Source: Euglena gracilis (lineage: Eukaryota; Euglenida; Euglenophyceae; Euglenales). Taken from it: a DNA stretch of 64,000 nucleotides. The translations under genes and the position numbers were made by a program. The stretch covers positions 43,733,540-43,797,539 of the forward strand of contig CP154955.1 in assembly GCA_039621445.1 (NCBI GenBank), given 5' to 3'. Shown one piece after another: positions 12,901 through 41,304 of this stretch (position 1 is its first letter; the number at the start of each line of letters is the position of its first letter). Under the pieces are notes generated by a model. The model was not told where the DNA came from and made no database searches. It worked only from the letters and a program-made list of their open reading frames with translations.

Positions 12901-13662
12901 GGCCATCCACATCGGCCGTTCGGACGGGGGCCGGGTGTACTCCCGCTGCACCTCCCGCAGGCTGCGACGGGACCGGCGGTTGGCCCTGACGGCCAGGCCC
13001 GTCTCCACCAGGTTGAGGGCTCCCAGGTGGCCTCTTCGGAGGGCGTCGTCCAGGATCGCCCAACCATCGGCCGGGGGGGCACCGGCAAGGTACTGTCATG
13101 GGAAAAAATAACATCCGGAAAAAATAACATCTGGAAAAAATAACATCTGAATAAATAACATCCAGAGAGGCTTGTCAAAAGGCATTTAAAGGTTATCTAG
13201 TTCCAGCGCTTAAGTCACCCGGACTGCGCCATTGTTTAGGTGGAGGGAGTGCAAGGCATTTGAAAAAAAACTGGAGCGCACACCAGACATTTATCTACAC
13301 CCCCTGGGTGATCCCAACACAAACAAATAGCATCTGGTATGAGAGTATCCAGAGCATAACCCATGAAACGGTACATTCTTTACTTCAAAAAGGCAAGGAT
13401 TGAATGCAAGCTTGATGGACAGCCTCGTCCTTTGGTAATGATTGTCACAGTCGTTCGTGTTCTTCATCCCACATCCTATCCACTTTATACATCTTATCTA
13501 TTTTCGACTTATTTCTGGAGCAAATGAAGAAAAAATAACATCTGACTAAATAACATCTAAAAGCGGCTTAGATGTTATTTTTTCCCGATGTTATTTTTTC
13601 CTATGACAGTACCCCCGCAGCTGGTCCAGCTGCAACACCAGCGTCTCCGATGTGGAGGCCAT
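9937..13662 (-). CDS. Element-encoded large protein of unknown function (transposase candidate)
   Basis: ATG at 13662-13660 (MASTSETLVLQLDQLRG). Exon 2 (12569-13092) reads YLAGAPPADGWAILDDALRR and later LWLDNFCWLRWGTD (DNF at about 12633-12650). Exon 3 (11521 to about 12176) holds PLLYGIWHAYKHTVTVVYRA. Exon 4 (10376-11229) is helix-rich, ending RRRRSPTPPVDVEAATG. The next exon (about 9937-10305) is Ser/Pro/Glu-rich (SSGSSSSDEDLSLSP). The introns at 11230-11520 and 10306-10375 have paired ends with CAG and CTG at the fixed positions, and both joins keep the frame. I do not recognise the family. Being the largest conserved-looking coding region in an inverted-repeat element, it is the natural transposase candidate, and the W-L-D-N-F segment could be part of a catalytic core; both statements are inference. 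A frame change near 12665-12690 is unexplained. No in-frame end was proven, so it may continue into the ParB-like coding region. Confidence 0.5.
10306..10375 (-). other. 70-nt nonconventional intron containing two palindromes
   Basis: On the coding strand it starts GGGCAGGCGG and ends AACCTGCACCG, so CAG is at +4 to +6 and CTG at -8 to -6. Removing it joins VEAATG to PGVMRAAKESP in frame. Copies of the element's palindrome lie at about 10324-10339 and 10355-10370 and make up almost half of the intron. Confidence 0.65.
11230..11520 (-). other. Nonconventional intron in the element gene
   Basis: Coding-strand ends are AGCCAGGGTGAC and GTCACTCTGGCGCT. CAGGGTGAC pairs with GTCACTCTG with one wobble. 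Removal joins LTRADVLP to HLEDRLREESQ in frame. Palindrome copies lie at about 11356 and 11438. Confidence 0.7.
13091..13611. mobile_element. TA-flanked inverted-repeat element acting as an intron
   Basis: The ends are TACTGTCATGGGAAAAAATA on the left and its near-exact inverse on the right (TATTTTTTCCTATGACAGTA, 13592-13611). Each is flanked by or includes TA, as for Tc1/mariner-type MITEs. Motifs related to GGAAAAAATAACATC are repeated three to four times inside each end. It separates exon 1 and exon 2 of the element gene. Precise removal leaving one TA gives CTG CGG GGG TAC CTT GCC, which restores the reading frame, whereas GT-AG removal shifts the frame. Length 519 nt plus the TA. Confidence 0.7.
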
Positions 13663-16239
13663 TTTTTTTTTGTTTTTGCACAGTCTGAGACAACGGAGAT
13701 GAGGGTGTGCGGATTACCGCGCAACAGAGGATGCGTGAGTGAGTGAGTGACACAATGTACACAGATCTACTGTACATGCTGAACACTGTTTTCAGTGAAT
13801 GGACAAAGACCACTCACGTATGCACAGTTTTGACTGTGTTTCACACATGTGTATGCACTGAAGCAGTGTCATATCGTCGTGCCAACAAGGGCTCAGTCCT
13901 TTACACGGGAATCCGCACAACGCTGCACTGTGTTTGATTCAAATCTGTCATCGTAGCGCACCGTGCCATACCACACACCGCAGCCATTGTAGACCGCTTC
14001 TACGCGGGTTTCCGCACAACTGGTGGGAACATCGCAATGACTTGTCCTTCCTTTCCTAGTACCTCACCACAGAACTGTTTGTGTTTGATTCTGCGCAGGT
14101 GTGCGGGTTCCCGTGTAAAGCCATGGAAGGCTGCTGTTCAGGGTTTCTCAAATTTGAAGCCGGCGGGGGCAACAGTACCCGGATCGGTCCGTACGACGCA
14201 ATTTAGAGCGCGATTCCAGGTAAGACGGCCCTCCAAAACCGAAGGACCTGGGACCTTGTTGCGATTCAGGGTGTTTAGTGGTACAAGTGGATGTTGAAAT
14301 TCTCGCGATTTATACCCCCTCGCGAACGGGATGTGCCAGTGCGACGTAACCCCTGGGAAAACACCGTGGTCTGGGGGCTGAAGTTGCGGTTTGCGCGGTT
14401 TCCCGCACAAACCGCAACTTCACGTCGTAGAAAGTGGCCTGTTTTGGGTGGTGTTGAGGGAGCAGCAGTCCACCCTACGGATTTGTCTCGCGAACGAAAC
14501 AGGAACCGTAAACCAGTCGTGTACCACCAACCACCCTCAGTCGCGAAAAGGTCCCAGGTAGTCGTGTCCGGGGGAGGTGTACAGCACGCAATCGTGCGGC
14601 CCAGTTGGGCGTGTGCGCCGAGTCCGCTCAGTGGCCTAGACCAACCCCCCCGGGGGTACACCGAACTGCTGTCAGCTTCCGCTTCGTTCAGCCTCCCTCG
14701 CGCCAACCACAGAAGAGAAGAAAAGAGAACCCTACACACAAAAGGGACACACGCCGTGTACATACACGCAGCCGAGCGGATGTCCGTGCACGCACTCGGC
14801 CGGAAGGAAAAAGTAGGCAAGTGACCGCACCGGCCGGGGAACCAGTGGCGTTGCCCGCTGGGGTGGGCGGTCCCAGGGAGCTCGGCCACAAGAGGCCGTT
14901 AAAGCCACTTGCCCGACATCTCTCTCTGGAGATCGCACTTGGACTGTATAACTTTCGCGAAACCACTGTTGGTGGTCACGCCGGCGGTTACACCAAATGA
15001 AGGCCACGCGATCCACATCTTGGTCAAAAGCGTAGGGGAGGAGGGGCGGGCATCCGTGCAGTGCAATGAGCCTTACGCCTTACGCACCGGTCCGTTCTTG
15101 TACGCGGAAACCCACACGCATCGTCGCCGTTGACGTGTGACCACACCACACAGCCTCTCTCACCCTCACCAGACCTTAACGCGCACAACCGAGAAAACCG
15201 GTGCCCTACGCATTCCGATCGCGAGGAAAATCGGTCCCCTACGCAGTTGTTTACCACCATACGTCCAAAACGTGAAACACAAACACCCAGGTTCCATTTT
15301 CCTACCCAGTCGGTCGGGGGAGTCCGGGACGGGCGTCGTCGCCCCGGCTGCGTTGGTCCGCAAACGCCGCAACCGCACCCCCGTTGGGGAGGTCTGGGCA
15401 ACCTGCCCCGGCGGTGCGGAGAGGTCAAAGGACCACCCGGGCTCCTCACTGTCTTTTATCCACGCAGCTGGTACACTCAGGATGTGTTGCACGGATTCCC
15501 GCACAAGACATCCCGTCGCCTTTTCAATATCACACGGACCGTTGTGCCCCCACACCCCTCTGCCCCCACTAATAACAACAACACTGCGTCGCGTTTCGCG
15601 ACCAGTCATCATGTGGTGCGACAGACAGACGCTGCCCCCCGGTCCACCCCGGCCTCCCCACCATTTTTTATCATCTACACCTTAAGTAAACGCATCTGTC
15701 CTCTCACGTAATCTGGCCCACACACACCCACCACAACGTTCTGCTGTGTTGTGCGGATTCCCGCCTAACACCAAATGCCTTCGTTCTGTCCTTCGGAGGT
15801 TACGCGGGTTACCGCCTGGACGTCATAAATACAACTACGTTCTCTTTACGCGGTTATCCGCCTAAACCACACTTCACAGTTTTCCTTCACACTGCACCAG
15901 AACACATCAAACACACAACACCCCCCTGTATCACACATCGTTGTGTTTGTTGTGTGCGGTAATCCGCACACACTCGTGTTGTTCACCTCACCTCACACAC
16001 TGTGTGAAAACAGACGTGCCACCAATATACACCCACGTAGTACACACGTTACAATACAGTACTTTTATGGTACCTGTAACAGGGGTGTCAACACCCCTGT
16101 TTTTACGTACCTCTACATGGTATAGTGTGCGGTGCGCGGAATACCGCGCAAAACCACTTTCATAAAATTTTGGCCCAAAGCTGCCACACACCCCTCTCAG
16201 CTCAAAATTTTGTGTCTTTTTGGGTGTTTTTAAAACAGC
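13663..16239. other. Non-coding right part of the 13.1-kb element
   Basis: No convincing coding frame. It holds about 14 palindrome copies, CpG-rich stretches (14.3-15.5 kb) and short direct repeats. It lies upstream of the minus-strand element gene (ATG at 13662), so that gene's promoter should be here; I see no recognisable core promoter motif. Confidence 0.4.
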
Positions 16240-16291
16240 CAAAAAACGTCAAAAAATGCAAAAATTGCTTGGGCAATTCGCGCCGCCTAAG
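16240..16291 (-). repeat. Right terminal inverted repeat of the 13.1-kb element
   Basis: Reads on the minus strand from 16291 as CTTAGGCGGC, GCGAATTGCCCAA, GCAATTTTTG, CATTTTTTGACG. Host sequence resumes at 16292 with CCAGA, which resembles CCAGT before the left end. Confidence 0.75.
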
Positions 16292-16542
16292 CCAGAAAGC
16301 ATACGGAGGAATACTCGTACGGAGAAGTACTCATACAGAGAAGAACTCATATCATAAGAACTCAATATCATATGGAGAAGTACTCCAACGGAGAAGTACT
16401 CAGACGGAGAAGTTCGGAGCGAAGAAATGCTCAAGAAGGAAGAGGGCAAGTTGACCCTCCAAAAATACCTTCTTGCCTTGCGCCAAAATAATACCGCATT
16501 TTTCATCACAGGTCCTCCCGTGCTCCTTGCCTCCCCAGCCCG
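16292..16542 (+). promoter_or_regulatory. Short upstream region of the C69 gene
   Basis: Only 251 bp separate the mobile element's right end from the C69 start codon. It contains repeats of the form GGAGAAGTACTC (about 16313-16405) and a TC-rich stretch just before the ATG. CTCCCCAG at about 16531-16538 could be a splice or trans-splice acceptor. No TATA-like motif is evident. Confidence 0.3.
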
Positions 16543-35182
<18,640 letters not shown>

Positions 35183-38100
35183 GGTCAGTGTGGCTGTGGG
35201 GCCTTGCTGCACCGCTGCCATCATTCTGATGCTGCTCATTTAGGCATCAGCTCCTTTTGACACTGAGCGTGGGAGACGTTTTTTTTCTTCCAAGGCGTCG
35301 GGTATTGGGTGGGTACAGTGCATATGTTTGTGCTGCTCTGTGGTACAGCACAGTGTAAAAATATAAACATCCGTTACAAGTTTAAGGCGATGAATGGACG
35401 CAATGTCACGATATGGTCCTTATTTATTCCCATTCCTAATTGCACACCTTCGCCGTGAAATGTTTCAATTTTGAAAGGTTCTGCCGCTTTTCACACCCGT
35501 CATCATTCTTTGGGAGACTGTCACTCAACAAAGATTATACCCTCGCACCATGTTATGTTTCCCCCCTGTGGGATTTTTGTTTGTTATTATCCTGGAACCG
35601 TGTTATGCTGCTGGGCCAGCCCTGTTCTTTTCTCAGACCACCTGCCAACCCTCAGCCCGAGGTGAGTTCTTGTCTGATACTTGTTTGGTTCCGTTTGGGT
35701 TCCGTTTGTTGCACACCGTGTCTTTTGAGCACAGCAGCAGCCTCCACACTCCTCTGCCCAATGCCCTGTCTCCACTGGCAACGGCCGAAGCTGACCTCTG
35801 CCTGCAGCTCCAGGCATCCTTTGCCACACTCTTTTCTCATTTGGGATGGTTTTCCTGTTTGTTTCTTTTTGTCCAGCGTCCAGTGACCAGCTGAAATTGA
35901 CGTGTATTTCTCAAGTCGGTAGGACAGTGTGCAAGGTTGCCCATAAATGCCCATAGACTTGCCAAACGTTGCCAAAACTTGCCAAGGATTGCCAATTTGG
36001 GCCAAAGTGATGAATTTGGTAAATGGGGGGGGCAAAGCAGCCAAAAATGTCCATTCCCCCTGTGTATGGTTAGTTTTTGCCCACCCCGGTCCCCTCCTTG
36101 TTTAACGACCCCCACCAACCTCTCAGAGATGAACGCTTGCCCTTTTTAACGACTGTCGAGACGAATTTGAGCGGTCGTTGGACAAGGGGAAGGAGCCACC
36201 ACCCCGGGCATGTGTTCTTGTGGTCGACCTTTTCAACCACCGTTTCCAGGGTTTTCTGCGTAGCAAATAAGTGTCAGGGTTGGAATTCGAGAAGGAGTTA
36301 GGATTTGGGGTTTGGAGGAGAAGGAGTTTGGATTTGGATTTGCCAAGGATTGGACCGCCCCAGAATTTAAAGTCAAGCTTTGATGTGCAACCTTGGCCCG
36401 CTCTGAAGCCAAGCCATACTTTGGGCTGGGTGGGAGAGGTGCCAAAAGCCGTCCCGCCAGGCGCATACAGGGCACGGTGTGCTCCATTCGCCCCCCCCCC
36501 CCTTACCTCCCTCCTCACACGCAGTGTCCACAGTCTCAGTGAGGCCGTTGTGGGGTGACTGGCCCCCTGCGAGGCATTGCCACCACCGCCCTCGGGTTGG
36601 GCCACAGGGAAGGCAGGGGGTGGTGGAGGTCGCCGTGGAAAAGAGGCCATTGACGTGAAGGGAGCCAGGCAACAGCTGGAAGCATTTTCATTCACCCCTT
36701 TCCAGGTGGTTCGGCTTGCGCTTGGCCAAACCCTGGCCAAGCTCTCAAGGCATCCTCCCCAACTTCTGATGAAAAGGTCGCCCCCCTCCCCCCCACAGGG
36801 GAGTGCTGGGTGCCTTTGTCAGGCAGGGGTCCGGGGGGGGGGGTCAGCGTTTGAGGTGTGTAGAGCTGAGGGCTGATGCACACCCCCGGCGCCGAAGGCA
36901 ACAGGGAGCAAGAAGTGGCCAAAGGCAAGTTTGCCTGGATTGGCTTCAGCCAGGACCTAAGTCGACCAGCCCCCCTCCTGGGGGGTGGTCCACCACCTCC
37001 ACTCCCTCTCAACCATACCGAGTGAATATGCCAGAAGTATTCAGGTATTTCTTTTTTCGCCGTGACTGAACCATCACTAACAAGCAGCATCCCATCCCTT
37101 CGAGCCTCACAGCCAGCAACCATAATGCGCAACTGTTCAACCATCAAGGGTTAATACTCATCGGACATCTTTTGCATGGCACCACCACTCATCTTTTCAG
37201 TTGGGGCATGGCAGTGTGAAGCCTATCAGCAGGAGGCTTTGCCTGCATCGGTCCGAACACGGTCCTTTCTCGTCCACACTTGAGGTATCCTTCTCAACCT
37301 GTCACCATAAGTCTCTGGATTCATCGCGAGCGTCTCAGGGTCTTAGCAGGGTTTGCGGAATCGCATTTTCGCCTCTCAAAATATGCCAGGATTGAAATTT
37401 GAAATGTGTTTATTTTGTAATTTATTTGTAGTTCGTATGTGATATCCAGATGATGCACAAATGCCCCACAGATATTCAAAAACTGATTTAAGTGGAATGC
37501 AGAATAAGCGTAAGGCACAGGAATAAATATTTTCTGTCTTACGTCGTATTTTTTCCGATTCTTTTTTCATGTGACGGCTCTGTGAAGATAATTGATCAAC
37601 AGCGATAGTAGATAACATTTTTCTTTTTCGCAAAATACCCATCCCTGGCACTTATTTTCACACAGAAATCATCCGAGATGGATCAATTTTTCCTCTGCAT
37701 TGGGGATAACAGAGAGAAATAATGAAATTCACTGCTTTAATGTCATTTATAAATGTAATTCATAAAATTTAATGTAATAATACATTTTTTGAAGAATTTG
37801 TTTTATGATGCCATGCATTGGCAAAGCCCCCCTCCTCAAGTGTAATCTCCCCAATGCATCCCCCACCCTATGTAAAAGCCCCTGGAGTTTTTGATTTGGC
37901 GACCAAATATAACTCCCCCTCCAGGGAAGCGTGGGAGAAATCACGCAAATTTACCTTTCTGAGAGAGATTTTTGGAGAAAATTGTGGTGTGGTTATTGGG
38001 AAACACATATAAAATTAAATATATCACCTTTAGTTGCGGAAGTTTGACTTTCGGCCAAAATACAACTCTCCCCTGCAATATAAAATCCTTCAGGGGGTCT

Positions 38101-38390
38101 TGAAATCCTTACGTTCCAAATATCAAACTAAGGTGTTTACGGTCTGGGGGGTTACAACAACGAGCAAACACTTGCACATACATGCTTCCAAACCATATGG
38201 TATGTCCGTCCCAAGGTTGCTTATTAGAAAGTTTCGGTACAATTTAATAAAAAAAATTCCACGAGGGAGTTGGTCGCCTTTGGGCCTGGTTCTGGCAAAT
38301 GGAGGGCCCAGTGCGGTGGGAGGCGGCGCAAACCCTGGTCGTTGCCGCGGCCCTTCGCTGAGCGTCCCGCCGGTCCCCCCACGGGGGGGT
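35183..38390. other. Intergenic region, no gene seen
   Basis: 3' flank of the C69 gene. Contains a TTGCCAAA-rich stretch (35940-36010), a decayed copy of the TTGTCYAACGACC dyad (36099-36190), C/G-run fold-backs (36480-36990) and AT-rich sequence (37370-38250). Open frames are short, overlap on both strands and show no recognisable protein. Confidence 0.5.
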
Positions 38391-38392
38391 TT

Positions 38393-38850
38393 CCGTAGGA
38401 GGAGGTTCGAGCTCGAACGTTCGAGCTCGAACCTCCTCGAACGTTTTTAAGCCCCCCCCCCTCAAAGGGGGGGGGCTTAAAAACGTTCGAGGACCCTCCT
38501 CGAATGTCCTCGAACGACGTTCGAGGAGGGTCTCGAACCTCCTCGAATGACCTCGAACGACGTTCGAGGAGGGTCTCGAACCTCCTCGAACGACCTCGAA
38601 CGACATTCGAGGAGGGTCTCGAACCTCCTCGAACGTCCTCGAACGACATTCGAGGAGGGTCTCGAACCTCCTCGAACGAGCTCGAACGACGTTCGAGGAG
38701 GGTCTCGAACCTCCTCGAACCAGCTCGAACGACATTCGAGGAGGGTCTCGAACCTCCTCGAACGACCTCGAACGACGTTCGAGGAGGGACCTCGAACCTC
38801 CTCGAACGTCCTCGAACGACACTCGAGGAGGTTCGAGACCACCCTCCTCC
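38393..38850. repeat. TCGAAC array 1 (43-bp unit)
   Basis: Tandem units of 43 bp built from CTCGAACCTCCTCGAACG and ACGTTCGAGGAGGG, so each unit is itself close to palindromic. The array opens with a perfect dyad, GTTCGAGCTCGAACGTTCGA, and a GGGGG/CCCCC stem near 38450-38490. The last copy is inverted (GAGGAGGTTCGAGACC). Confidence 0.9.
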
Positions 38851-39079
38851 TGCGTACATGCATACAGCTTTCAACACGAACGTCCTCGGCAAAGTTTGCG
38901 TTCGGTTCATTTTTTTTGGTTTTTTGGTTTTTGGGATTTTTTTCAGAAACGACCACCAAGCAGGCGAGACCTGTTCCCTCACGACATGTGATTGGGTTGG
39001 TAAGTTAAACTTCTCAAATTCCCCCCTCCCCTCGCTCCCTACTCGCAGGAATGCACACATTCAAAATATTTTAATTCAA

Positions 39080-39480
39080 AAATCTTCCCAAACCAAGAGA
39101 ATTTCTGAGATTATTTGAAGGAATAGGGTTAGGGTCAAGATTTCATCCCCCAATGGTTGCAACCATCCCGCTCATCGTTGCTATATTTCCCTCTACAGGG
39201 TGCACAGCGAACCCAGAGAGTCGCCCAACTAGGGTTAAAAACATGGGGGGACCCGAGCCAGGCTCCGAAGGCGCCGAGCGAGGGTCCCCCCATGTGTATT
39301 AACCCTAGTTGGGCGACTCTTTGGGGTAGCTGGTGCCCTGTAGGGGGAAATTTTCCACGCAGTGTAAAAGAGACATATTTTCTCTTTTGCAGAATGCACT
39401 GATTGTTCGATTTCAAAGAATCAAGTACCGAGTGAATTTCTGAGGTTATTAGAAGGAATAGGGTTAGGGTCAAGATTTCA
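39080..39480. repeat. Fold-back unit 1 (AACTAGGGTTAA stem)
   Basis: Arms GAGTCGCCCAACTAGGGTTA and TAACCCTAGTTGGGCGACTC (about 39220-39323), with inner arms ATGGGGGGACCC and GGGTCCCCCCAT, around a small GCTCCGAAGGCGCCGAGC loop. It is flanked on both sides by ATAGGGTTAGGGTCAAGATTT (39122-39143 and about 39461). Confidence 0.8.
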
Positions 39481-39600
39481 CCGCGCCACCCCCCCCCCCA
39501 CACCCCCACACCCCCATATCTCCCCGCACCCCCCCACCCCCCCCCCCCCCCCCCACACCCCCCACACCCCCACTCCCCCCACACCCCCCCCAACGTCACG
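39480..39600. repeat. C-rich (CCCCCACAC) tract
   Basis: Low-complexity CCCCCCACACCCCC sequence, repeated at about 39805-39905. Confidence 0.8.
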
Positions 39601-39639
39601 TCATTTCACATGGCCTTTTTTAATTTGTATTTTTTATAC

Positions 39640-40290
39640 ACACATATATTTTTTTCCGTTTCTCTTTTTATTGTTTTATTTGGAATGTCTGCAAAAGAAT
39701 TTTTTGATGCTGTTTCACTGTGACCAAAAAGAGTTTCTCGGGCAATTTTTCCTCACGCAGGAATGCACTCATTCAATTGTATTCTCATTCAAGACACAAG
39801 ACCCCCCCCACACCCCCCACACCCCATATCTCCCCGCACCCCCCAAGGCCCCCCACACCCCCGCCAACACCCCACCCCCCCCCCCCACCCCCCCCCTCTC
39901 CCCCCTCACGTCATTTCACATGACCTTTTTTATTTTTTGTTTTTATAACATATATTTTTTCCGTTTCTCTGTTTATTTTTTTTGTTATTTCAGCAAAAGA
40001 ATTTTTTGATGCTGTTTCACTGTCGCCAAAAAGAGTTTCTGAGGTTATTCGAAGGAGTAGGGTTAGGGTCGCGATTCTGGTCCAAACAGCAGAATATTTT
40101 CCGCTCACCGTTGTTAGATTGGTCTCTACAAGGTACCCAGCGAACCCAAAGAGCCGCCCAACTAGGGTTAAAAACATGGGGGGACCCGAGCGAGGCGCCG
40201 AAGGCGCCGAGCGAGGGTCCCCCCATGTGTATTAACCCTAGTTGGGCGGCTCTTTGGGGTAGCTGGTACCTTGTAGGGCCCAATTTATCA
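39640..40290. repeat. Fold-back unit 2 with flanking GCAAAAGAATTTTTTGATGC words
   Basis: Arms GAGCCGCCCAACTAGGGTTA and TAACCCTAGTTGGGCGGCTC (about 40150-40255), inner loop GAGGCGCCGAAGGCGCCGAG. Upstream are two copies of GCAAAAGAATTTTTTGATGC and TAGGGTTAGGGTC. A truncated third copy of the same surroundings, without the hairpin, lies at 40430-40605. Confidence 0.8.
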
Positions 40291-40751
40291 CGCCTCAGTT
40301 CCCCTCCCCCGCCACTGATGTCTTTTTACATGACCTGTGTTTAATTATTTCAAATTTTGAGTTTTTATTTATTTAATTTTTTTAATGTATTCATTCTTTT
40401 TAATCCGTTTTTCTTATGTTTCCGTTTCTCTTTTTATTGCTTTATTTTTGGTATTTCTGCAAAAGAATTTTTTGATGCTGTTTCTCAGGTTATTCGAAGG
40501 AGTAGGGTTAGGGTCACGATTCTGGTCCAAACAGCAGAACACTTTCCGCTCATCGTTGTTAGATTGGTCTCTACAAGGTACCCAGCGAACCCAAAGAGCC
40601 TCCTCCTCCTCCCCCCGGCTGCTGATGTCTTTTAACATGGCCCGTGTTTTTTTCAAAATTTGAGGTTTTTTTATTTATTTTTTTAATTCATTTTTTAATG
40701 CGTTTTTCTCATGTTTCTGTTTTATGTTTTTTTGGGAAAAAAAACCAAAAT

Positions 40752-40832
40752 CAGCACTATGGGATTCGAACCCACGCACCCTGAGTGGCCTGGATTTGCA
40801 GCCCCCAACCCCAACCACTCGGGTAGTTGCCC
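40752..40832 (-). tRNA. Decayed tRNA-like sequence (tRNA pseudogene or SINE head)
   Basis: The minus strand has a B-box/T-arm GTGGGTTCGAATCCCA, a D-arm-like ACCCGAGTGGTTGGGG and an anticodon-like TTGGGGGCTGCAAATCCAG with an extra-arm-sized segment, as in class II tRNAs. The acceptor arms match only partly, so I do not assign an amino acid. Confidence 0.4.
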
Positions 40833-41012
40833 AATGACTCCGTTTTTTTTGGAGATGGCATTTTTGCAAAAGAATTCTCTGATGATGTTTCGCTGTGGCC
40901 AAAAAGAATTTCTGACGTCACTTGAAGGTGTGGCATGTGTGCTTTCAGTCATTTCAGTCAAGTCCGGGTCAACGACTGCTTTCACTCATTTCCAACCGTC
41001 TCACTCTCACTG

Positions 41013-41096
41013 AGCACTTGCCCAAGTGGTCAAGGTCAAGGGCTCCAAAAAGCAGTCGCTCTGGATGCGCGGGTTCGAATCCCGCAGTGCTCACCA
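41013..41096 (+). tRNA. tRNA-like sequence with intact acceptor and T arms
   Basis: GAGCACT at the start pairs perfectly with AGTGCTC at the end. The T-arm GCGGGTTCGAATCCCGC is perfect, and an A-box-like GCCCAAGTGGTCAAGG follows the acceptor. The anticodon arm (GGGCTCCAAAAAGCAGTCGC) does not fold convincingly, so the anticodon is unassigned. It may be a class II tRNA gene, possibly with an intron, or a tRNA-derived SINE. A T-run follows at 41097. Confidence 0.45.
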
Positions 41097-41117
41097 TTTT
41101 TGTGTCAAAAATGGCAT

Positions 41118-41170
41118 TTTGGCCAAGTAGTCCGTTCTGGGTGCGTGGGTTCGAATCCCACTGTGCTCAC
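41118..41170 (+). pseudogene. 3' half of a tRNA-like sequence
   Basis: GTGGGTTCGAATCCCACTGTGCTCAC, then a T-run. It is similar to the 3' half of the tRNA-like sequence just upstream, and both are followed by a word like CCAAAAGTGTCAAAAATGGC. Confidence 0.5.
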
Positions 41171-41304
41171 TTTTTTTGTCCCAAAAGTGTCAAAAATGGC
41201 ATTTTGGGCATTTTTGTGGGCAATTTGTGGGCCAAATTTTTCGTCCCAGCGCTGCGCGCCGGGACCCAAAATTTGGTCAAACCTCTGAAAAGGGGTCCTC
41301 TGAC

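Larger units (their letters stand above)
3221..16150. repeat. About 39 dispersed copies of a 20-bp palindrome, all inside the element
   Basis: Idealised form TTGTGCGGNNNNCCGCACAA, with an A/T-rich 4-bp centre. Clear copies start near 3221, 3736, 4673, 4808, 5608, 6477, 6505, 7369, 7624, 7662, 7889, 8893, 9316, 9839, 10324, 10355, 11356, 11438, 12238, 12275, 13708, 13900, 13999, 14100, 14391, 15488, 15748, 15800, 15846, 15953 and 16131, with degenerate copies between. Half-sites vary compatibly (GYGCGG facing CCGCRC), so the dyad is kept while bases change. Nearly all copies lie in introns or in the 13.7-16.2 kb non-coding part. I saw none outside the two inverted repeats of the element. Confidence 0.85.
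3169..16291. mobile_element. Large CTTAGGCGGC terminal-inverted-repeat element (13.1 kb)
   Basis: The left end starts CTTAGGCGGCACGAATTGCC and the right end, read on the minus strand, starts CTTAGGCGGCGCGAATTGCC. The first 23 positions agree at 22, and both are followed by T-rich sequence. The flanking bases are CCAGT on the left and CCAGA on the right, which fits a 5-bp target duplication with one change. A second element in this window (43563-46564) shares the CTTAGGCGGC terminus and has a perfect 5-bp duplication. Inside are minus-strand coding sequence from 13662 down to 4535 and about 39 copies of one 20-bp palindrome that I did not find elsewhere in the window. The element sits between two host genes and interrupts neither. 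I do not recognise it as a named superfamily. Confidence 0.75.

Noticed and set aside
14037-15711. Genes in the right part of the 13-kb element
   Set aside because: Frames on both strands are equally long, contain palindrome copies and have no recognisable domain; composition alone explains them.
38477-39118. Long Arg/Ser/Glu-rich open frames over the TCGAAC arrays (also at 41167-41935 and 42444-42886)
   Set aside because: They arise because the 43-bp unit lacks stops; frames are open on both strands and change with every third unit. No protein family is recognisable.
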